Shown: positions 10,085-17,302 of the stretch, one piece after another
How positions within the stretch are numbered: position 1 is the stretch's first letter
Layout of the letters: every line of letters starts with the position of its first letter
Source of the DNA: Conidiobolus incongruus B7586
Taxonomy: Eukaryota; Entomophthoromycota; Entomophthoromycetes; Entomophthorales; Conidiobolaceae
Assembly (NCBI GenBank): GCA_000697335.1
Contig: JNEM01010523.1
Location: 1-17,302 of the forward strand
DNA length: 17,302 bases
Reading direction: 5' to 3'
Notes under the pieces: model-generated
The model's database searches: none
Seen by the model: only the letters and a program-made list of their open reading frames with translations
What the model was told of the DNA's origin: nothing
Translations under genes and position numbers: made by a program

Positions 10085-10114
<30 letters not shown>
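10085..10114. repeat. (AT)15 microsatellite
   Basis: An uninterrupted run of fifteen AT units, the longest simple dinucleotide repeat in the window. It lies in spacer DNA and is likely length-polymorphic. Confidence 0.95.
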
Positions 10115-10118
<4 letters not shown>

Positions 10119-11975
10119 GACTTAAATTATTAAAATCAAAATATTTTCTGCAATCATAAAATTTAATCAATTTATAATATAAATTGAATAATAATTATTT
10201 TTTTGAAATATATTTTACTATACTAAATAAATCAAATTTAATTGATAATATTTTAAGAATTTAATTTTTACTTAAATTTATATATAAATGATATTTTAAT
10301 ATGAATATACAAACTATTATAACATTAATTATTTTGATCAATTATGATGCCAAATCTTACAAATCCAATATAATTAATTTATCAAATTGTGTTGTGCGGT
10401 AATACAAGTGTATTGGGCTTAAAATATTAAATTCAAAAATTTTAAACTATAAATCCATTTATTTATTAATTAGTCGAATTGATCTAATAAATTTAGTTTT
10501 TTAATATTAATGATTATGTTATTAAACAATAAAATGAATTTTTATAGTACTCATAAAATTATCCAATTTTTTATTATCGTTAATATTATTTACCTATTTC
10601 AAAAGTTTATAAACTAATTAAAACTGCTATTTATTCAGAGATTGCTGTGGTATAGATGCTACATTTTGATATAAATGTCATACAAAATAATTCCCACCAT
10701 ACTTGATTTCTTAATTTATGAAATCATTACATTGCGATATATGAGAATATTCATTTAACAAATTTGATTCTCAAATGAAAATATTGAGTGAATTCATTTA
10801 GTCTTGAGAAATGATTAATTACTTCTATCCTTCAATAATTAAGATCAATAATGGTTCAATTAATTATTTTAGATATATTGAATAATAAATTATATACTAT
10901 AAATTAAAATTTTAGTGCAAATTAGAGAATATAAATATATTTATAAAAATGTATTTAAAAATATTATGAATAGAACAAATAGTTATGTTAAATGTTTAAT
11001 TAAATTACATCGCATTACAAATTAATATAAGGTTGCAATAATTGTATGATAAATAATTTACCTTTATTACTCATTATAAATATATTTTATTTATATAATA
11101 CATTGATGAAAGGGAAATTGTATTTTTAAACTTATAAACTATGCGATAAATTATATATGATTAAATCTTGATCACATTTAGTTATATCATTATTTTATTA
11201 AAAACATATTATTACTTTGAGGGGTTTTTGTTTTGTATTTCAAATTGTGCTCAATTAAATACCAGTAAATATAATTCAAATAAAAGATAATAATAAATTT
11301 ATTTTTAATATTCTTACTGGTAATTAAAATTAATGGAATGAACTAAAGATTGGCATGAAAATTCAGCATTAATCAAATTATTAACAATTTGTCATTGTAT
11401 TATGGTTCTATATTAATATAGTTTGAATTAGATATATAACAACATTCCTTTTATATGTACTATTTAAACATATTGTAACTGTATTTTAAAATAGAAAGTA
11501 ATTTTGAAGATATACCCGACATAGAAAATAATAATTTTAGAGTATGTATCAATTTAATTCATTCTTGCAAATAGCTCAATATTCTTAAAAAGATAAAAAA
11601 TAGAGTTTAAATGAAACCAGTATAAATAATTGTAACAATCACCATTTCGCAAGTGATTAGAATTGATATTTCAGCTTCTCCTCAATAAAAAGTAAGATCT
11701 TGATTATCTATCCTTTTTTGTCTCTGTTATCTTAAGCATTAATTACCCCCAATATTATACATTAAGCATTTTTCCCATTGTTTTACATGAATTGGACTTC
11801 TTTATTGATTTAATATTCAATATTAAATCTCATATTTTATATGCATAATATTATAAAACAAAATTCAAGTAATATAAGTATTCATTAATATAAGATAAAA
11901 ATTTAATAATTTTAGAAATATCTATTTATTACTCCTTGATGGAACAATATCAAACTTCATTTTGGAAGCTTTGAA

Positions 11976-11980
11976 CCAAT
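11976..11980 (+). promoter_or_regulatory. Possible CCAAT box of the kinase gene
   Basis: A CCAAT pentamer about 190 bp upstream of the kinase ATG, in a locally less AT-rich stretch. CCAAT is the binding core of the HAP/NF-Y complex in fungi. A five-base match is weak evidence on its own; its position is what makes it worth noting. Confidence 0.3.
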
Positions 11981-12168
11981 CAAAATCAAAAGATAGTTTT
12001 ACAGTCTAATGATTTACAAACTATTTGGTTGCCATTTTGAGACCAGAAACAACCACTCTTTTTAGTTCATTCCTCTTTCATCATAAATTCACTCTACTTG
12101 GTTCATTATTAATCATATACTTAATTCAATAACTTTCAATTCCATCTCCTAGTTTTACTCATATTAAA

Positions 12169-14522
12169 ATGAGTCAACATAACCAACCCATCCATACTAC
12201 CAAATTAAATAGCATGCCATCAGGTCATTCTCTGTCCTCGCAATTTACTTTAACTTCCGAAATTTCTACGGAATCTAATCCAGATTACGAACTTAACAAT
12301 GGTTCTATATTTTATGGTACTATGTCGTCAAAATTTCGGAATTTATTTAAGTTAAAGCAGAAAAACTCATTTTCAACTTTAAATACTTGGAAGCAAGATT
12401 TACCTTCTGGACAAAATTCACCATTACAAAAGGAAGTCAATATGAAAACTAATTCGAGTAATTTAACCCCTAAACAGCCAAGAAGGTGTCGGTCTGAAAA
12501 TATGCTCAATAACCAAAATCCCATACTCGAAAATATTATTACCAATCCAACTACCCAGGGCTCTAGAACATATTCCTCACACTCTATTAAAAAGAAATCC
12601 ATCAACGTCCAGCCTAACAGTTTTGTCAAAATTAAATTGTTGGGTAAAGGGGATGTAGGTAAAGTTTATTTGGTAAAACAAAAGACTACAGACAAGTTAT
12701 ATGCTATGAAAGGTAATTAATTTATTGTATTTTTTATTATACAACTAACTTTATTTTTTAGTTTTATCTAAAAAAGAAATGTTGAGGAGAAATAAAGTCA
12801 AGAGAGCTTTACAAGAACAAGTAATATTTTAACATTTGTTTCTATTTAAATGTTATACTGAAATATTACTATAGGATATTTTGGCTTCGGCGAATCATCC
12901 ATTTATTGTAACTCTTTATCATTCCTTCCAAAGTGAAGATCATTTATATTTATGTATGGAGTATTGTATGGGCGGAGAATTTTTTAGAGGTATTATCTGC
13001 TTTAAATTTAGAATGTGTATTCATTAAACTAATTTCTTTTTAATAGCTTTACAAGCTAGACCTAAAAAATGTTTAATAGGTATTTTTTTTATTTTTTCAT
13101 ACTTATGAATATCCTATATTAACTTTCAAATCAGAGGACCAAGCAAGGTTTTATGCTGCTGAAGTTGTTTGTGGTATATTTTAGCGTTCATTCATTCATT
13201 ATTCTTAGGTTATTAAATTCATTTTATTTAGCTCTTGAATATCTCCATTTAATGGGTTTTATATATAGAGACTTAAAACCTGAAAGTAATGGATTTAAAA
13301 TAATTAGCTAATCATATTTTTAACATTTTGAAATAGATATATTACTTCATTCGTCAGGCCATATCATGCTGACAGGTATAATAATTTGTTATCATTACTC
13401 TGTAAATATTCTAAATAATATTTTTTAGACTTCGATTTATCTAAGCAATCATTCCCAATTGGTCAGCCATCTGTTGTAAAAAATGCATTCACCTTTTCGG
13501 TAAATACCATATCAATTTATTAGATCAAGTCTTACTTATAATTTTTAGTTTCGTTCCAATGATATGCCTCCAGCAATTGATACCAAATCATGCACAGGTC
13601 ACTTTAGAACGAATTCTTTTGTCGGTACTGAAGGTTTGTAATACCCATGTCAAATGGTTATGAAATATATTAAAAATATTTGTAGAATATATTGCACCTG
13701 AAGTAATTAAAGGAACTGGTCATACAAGGTAAAACTTTATTTTTGACAATTTATTTTTTATTAATTATTGTTTTTTAGTGCTGTTGATTGGTGGACATTA
13801 GGAATTTTATTGTATGAAATGCTGGTATGTTAAATATACATTTGCCTTCTAGTTCAACTATATCTAATTTACCTCTGAACAGTATGGTACAACACCATTC
13901 AAAGGTTCTAATAGAAATTCAACATTTTCTAAAATTTTGAAAACTGAAGCTCAATTTCCTCCCACTCCTCATGATCAACAGGTAATAATCAATACTATTT
14001 TCTTTCAATTTAACTTTATTAATTTTTTTATAGTTATCTAGGTAAATTTTACTCTAGTGTTATTATGCAATCTTTTAGCTAATTCTTTTCCAGTTCTTGC
14101 AAGAGTATTATCAAAAAACTCCTGAATAAGGATGAATATCGTAGATTAGGAAGTAAAACGGGTGCATCTGATGTTAAATCTCATCCATTTTTCAAAAGTC
14201 TAAACTTTGCTTTGTTACGTCATTCAACACCGCCGATTATACCTCCCGAAAAAACTTTTGATACACCATCACTTCAAAGAAGAGGAGATAATAATTCATT
14301 TGATATTGAGGAAGAGAAGCTGGTTTTAGACTCTGAACGTACTAATCCATTTGGAGAATTTAATTCAAGTAATTAATTTATAAATCTATTTCATTCATTT
14401 TTATTTATTCTATTATAGTCACCCTTTTACATCCTGGAGATGAAGAGGACTCGAGTATCTCCGAACTCGATTCATCGGCTAAATCCTCTAACGATCTGGC
14501 AGGGATTCCTGAAAATGAATAA
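12169..14522 (+). CDS. FPK1: AGC-family Ser/Thr kinase, NRC-2 / Fpk1-Kin82 type (15 exons)
   Basis: Exons 12169-12712, 12762-12820, 12875-12989, 13047-13079, 13135-13173, 13232-13285, 13337-13375, 13429-13499, 13549-13633, 13686-13728, 13779-13824, 13883-13981, 14034-14041, 14094-14368 and 14419-14522 join in frame to 537 residues; the 14 introns are 49-58 nt. Residues 1-150 are Ser/Asn/Thr-rich and likely unstructured. The kinase domain (about 152-450) has the glycine loop [12 protein letters not shown] (158-169), Lys181, alpha-C Glu200, YRDLKPEN (275-282, catalytic Asp277), metal-binding Asp295 in DFD rather than DFG, and APE (350-352). An insert of about 40 residues lies between DFD and APE and ends with activation-loop Ser341 in NSFVGTEEY. 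DFD plus this insert defines the fungal NRC-2/Fpk1 and plant AGCVIII group. Fpk1 and Fpk2 phosphorylate P4-ATPase lipid flippases; NRC-2 restrains conidiation in Neurospora. The C-tail carries NPFGEF, an FxxF-like hydrophobic motif, then an acidic Ser-rich end. All catalytic residues are intact. Confidence 0.95.
14034..14041 (+). other. 8-nt microexon (exon 13) of the kinase gene
   Basis: Exon 12 ends in phase 0 at 13981 and exon 14 begins with the last base of a codon at 14094, so joining them directly would shift the frame. The eight bases TTATCTAG, flanked by TATAG and GTAAAT, restore it and supply Leu-Ser plus the first two bases of another Ser. This matches the Leu-Ser found before the CKS(L/I)I(R/K)KLL segment in related kinases. 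Both flanking introns become 52 nt, exactly the size usual here. Later AG sites before exon 14 (for example 14076-14077) give the wrong frame. Confidence 0.85.
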
Positions 14523-16080
14523 CTGTATTGTAAATTACATATTATTATCTCTTATATTACGATCATACAAACCATTCGCTTAAGTAATGTTAATACTTAA
14601 TCCAAGCATTTACCATTATTACTCATCACATTTCTAATGATTATTCTATTTTAAAAATATTAAAATTTAGTTATATATGATTAAAAACTATTTAAGCGAA
14701 TAATTTTTTAAAACATTTCTCATTCTGCCTTGATTTGGGTATATATTAAATTAGTTTGATGACTATGATGAAAGTAATTATTTTTAATCAATCAATATCT
14801 TTTGTAATATATATTACATAAATATTTTTGAATATAGAAAATTTTACGTGAGTAAGATTTTAATCTATCAGAGGTTGATTTTGAATTGTAATATCGTAGT
14901 TTGATAAATAAATTTACAAACCCAATTATTCAAAATGTATCATTAATTAAGCATGTTTATTAATAATTATTAATAATAATGTAATTAACAAAATTCGATT
15001 GGTTTTATTTTTCACTACAATTTACTTGATAATTTTTCCGATAAATTAAATTTTCATTTAAAAATTAATAAATCTGTACTAGATTTTCATCATATGTGAT
15101 ATTCACAGAATATTTTAATTAATCTTATGATACATTATAATACTACATATGATGATAGTATGAACTTTAAAATTAACATAACTTGGGGTAATTCCAAATA
15201 CATGACTCAATCAATAATCAGTTGAATAATTAAACATTTATTTAAAGCATTTAGCTCAATCTAGTATATTTGTAAAACCATATTTGGAGCTAAAATAATA
15301 AAGATTGAAATCTAATGCATAATGAAATATTTGATAATAATAGTTGAACTTTATATTATAGATAAATTAGTAATATTAATTAAACAATCAATATATAATT
15401 ATTAAGATTGATCACATTTATATAATTAAATTTAGTAGATTTTTAATTATTTCATAATTAAAATTATGAATATTTAATTAAATTATTTTAAAATTAATTT
15501 TAATTATTAAATTCTTTAAATTAAAATTAAATTATATTATTAAAGTAATATTTTAATAATATTTGCAATTTTGAATATATATATTGATATGGTTTAAACC
15601 ATTTGAAAACAAGTTTATTTAACCCTAGAATTTAACTTTACCAATATTTCAAATTGTATAAATCAAGTTGATTTTATTAATCAATATTAATAGTTTTACT
15701 TGAATTCATAAAATTATAACTATATATTTAAATTCAAATGGATAATAAATAGATAAAGCTTAGATTCAATATCAAGTAAATACTTCCATTATGTAAGCTA
15801 ATTAAATATATATATTTTATTATATTAAAGATTGATAATTTAAATTTAAAATATCTGAAAAATAATAATTTGAATTATATTTTCAAAATATCATTAACTA
15901 AGTATATTGAGTTGTTGATAAGTTTTTATAGTTATTTTTTTAGCTAATATATAGCTCTATAATGTTAATTTTAGTATATTCAGTCTAAATAATTATTAAA
16001 ATTAATTCTAACTCTAATTCTTTTGATATAATACATAATTATAAAGGTTTTGATTTTATATTTTATTTTTTTAATATTCA
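14523..16080. other. AT-rich intergenic region downstream of the kinase
   Basis: The 3' flank of the kinase gene followed by spacer with stops in every frame. No RNA gene or protein motif is visible. It holds a near-perfect 20-bp palindrome (15451-15470), and G/C content falls gradually towards the right-hand end. Confidence 0.55.
15451..15470. repeat. 20-bp AT-rich palindrome
   Basis: Arms TTCATAATT and AATTATGAA are separated by two bases and embedded in a longer run of AATT/TTAA words. Palindromes made almost only of A and T are expected at this base composition, so it may mean nothing. Confidence 0.4.
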
Positions 16081-17302
16081 AAAATTAGATATAATTTTGT
16101 ATATATAAGTAAAGAAATTAAGAAATAATAAATTTTTTATAATCAGACTTTTCAAAGATATTATATATTTTAAGAGATTAAATATATGTATAATATATAA
16201 AAATAAATATTTTGAAACTATATATTTATACTTAATTTTATTTATTTTTTATTAAAATATTCTGATTTTAAAATTTATAATTAAATTTAATTATATTTAA
16301 ATTAGATAGTGATTTTCAAAAGGTTTATATTTGTGTATTTTTAAAACTTAATTATTAATCTTCTAAAATCATTTAAAAGTTGTAAATAACTTATAAAGAT
16401 AGTGTTTTATCTAAAACTACTATATATATAAGATAAGGTATAGAAGGTTAAACCTTTAGCAGGTTTTTTAAAAACATATATGATTATATTAAATAACAAA
16501 TTAAACTTAAAAGCATTAACCCTCTAGATTTGCTTAAAAGTTAAGGATAAATACTTAAGATAGTATATATATCCCTTGTTTTTAATTAGCATATATGTTT
16601 TACCATAATATATATCTTAAAGTCTTATCTTTTTTTAGAACATATTATATCTATATAAGTTTTTAATATTATAAGATAATTAAAAATTTAAATCACATAA
16701 CTTCTTAAGATCTTAAACTATCATCTTATATAATTAATAAAATTATCTTCTTTAGTTAATTATAAGAGTATCTTACTCTACTAATTTTTAATTTTATTAG
16801 CTATACTAACAATATCGTTGTATATAGCTGTTATTATAATATTAAACATAATTAAGCTCACTATAGATAATTTAATGATATATAAACTAACTAAGATTAA
16901 AATTATAGATACTATTATAATTATAATAAATATTATATTAAATAACTTATTAGGAGTTAAACTATTTAACTTTATTAAATTAGAAGAAAATAATTAATAA
17001 AAAACAAAAACAACAAAATTGCTTTAACTAAAGATTATTAATTAAATTTAATATCTTTATATATATTAAGATCATAATAATAAAGCTATTACTAATACCT
17101 ATTATTTTATATATATAATTAATTTAATCAAACTAATTTTTTAAAATATATAAATATAATATTAATATAACTCAAATTAATAGAATATAAAAATAAAGGA
17201 ATTTTTACAATATATTACTAGTTTTATAATTTTAAAGGTAGAAAAAAAATATTATTTAAAATTTATTAAAATTTAAATAATTAATTTCTACTACTATTTT
17301 TT
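16081..17302. other. CA/TG-depleted, TA-rich tail, possibly mutated repeat DNA
   Basis: By hand count this 1.2 kb has about 41 CA plus TG dinucleotides, and its last 920 bases only about 30, against about 70 in the first 900 bases of the window, while TA steps abound. The words AAGAT/ATCTT recur about fifteen times in the last 920 bases. Short palindromes are frequent (AAGGTT/AACCTT at 16444-16456, TTAAGATCTTAA at 16705-16716, AGAGTA/TACTCT at 16765-16779). This is what repeat-induced CpA-to-TpA mutation leaves behind, so it may be an old inactivated repeat, but no element family can be named. A local shift of mutational bias is the alternative. Confidence 0.4.

Larger units (their letters stand above)
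9681..12168. other. AT-rich intergenic region upstream of the kinase gene
   Basis: About 2.5 kb with stops in all frames and no tRNA, transposon motif or gene that I can support. It contains an (AT)15 tract (10085-10114) and, nearer the kinase, a less AT-extreme stretch (about 11640-12168) with a CCAAT box and T/C-rich leader sequence. Two copies of TTAAGCATT occur about 30 bp apart near 11732 and 11763. The last 500 bp are the likely kinase promoter and 5'UTR. Confidence 0.5.

Noticed and set aside
12312-12629. Antisense frame of 105 codons inside kinase exon 1
   Set aside because: Opposite a well-supported coding exon with low-complexity sequence; no motif of its own.
1-17302. CRISPR arrays, integrated viruses, recognisable transposons or biosynthetic cluster
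   Set aside because: No regularly spaced repeats, no transposase, reverse transcriptase, integrase or capsid motif in any readable frame, and the genes present are unrelated housekeeping functions.

Overview
The window is nuclear DNA of a very AT-rich eukaryote, most likely a fungus. The evidence is four protein genes of clear fungal or eukaryotic family membership, three of them cut by many short GT-AG introns (24 introns, all 49-61 nt), and one nuclear-type tRNA gene with internal A and B boxes. The fifteen-exon kinase belongs to the fungal NRC-2/Fpk1 branch of AGC kinases. The extreme AT content together with dense introns of about 50 nt fits an early-diverging fungal lineage (an Entomophthoromycotina/Conidiobolus-like genome is one possibility). 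That placement is an inference; I cannot fix the species.

Layout. 1-2136: AT-rich sequence with no gene that I can support. 2137-3402 (minus): intronless 421-residue AAAP amino acid transporter, with a TATA box upstream. 3403-5567: its promoter and more AT-rich spacer. 5568-5641 (minus): tRNA-Asn(GTT). 5690-5965: a strongly pyrimidine-skewed block. 6586-7401 (plus): ARFRP1/yeast Arl3-type small GTPase, 5 exons, 198 residues. 7697-9429 (plus): tRNA-Ser Um44 2'-O-methyltransferase TRM44, 7 exons, 469 residues. 9430-9680: coding-like but interrupted sequence that I could not identify. 9681-12168: AT-rich spacer with an (AT)15 tract. 12169-14522 (plus): NRC-2/Fpk1-type flippase kinase, 15 exons including one of 8 nt, 537 residues. 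14523-17302: AT-rich spacer whose last 1.2 kb is depleted in CA/TG dinucleotides, like mutated repeat DNA.

The genes do not form an operon or an obvious cluster. All are ordinary housekeeping or cell-surface functions. There is a loose membrane-traffic theme: the Arl3/ARFRP1 GTPase acts at the trans-Golgi, and Fpk1-type kinases activate lipid flippases on Golgi and plasma membranes. Adjacency here is not evidence of a functional link. I found no convincing novel system. The observations most worth following up are the 8-nt microexon in the kinase, the unidentified coding-like stretch after TRM44, the pyrimidine-skewed block and the RIP-like tail.
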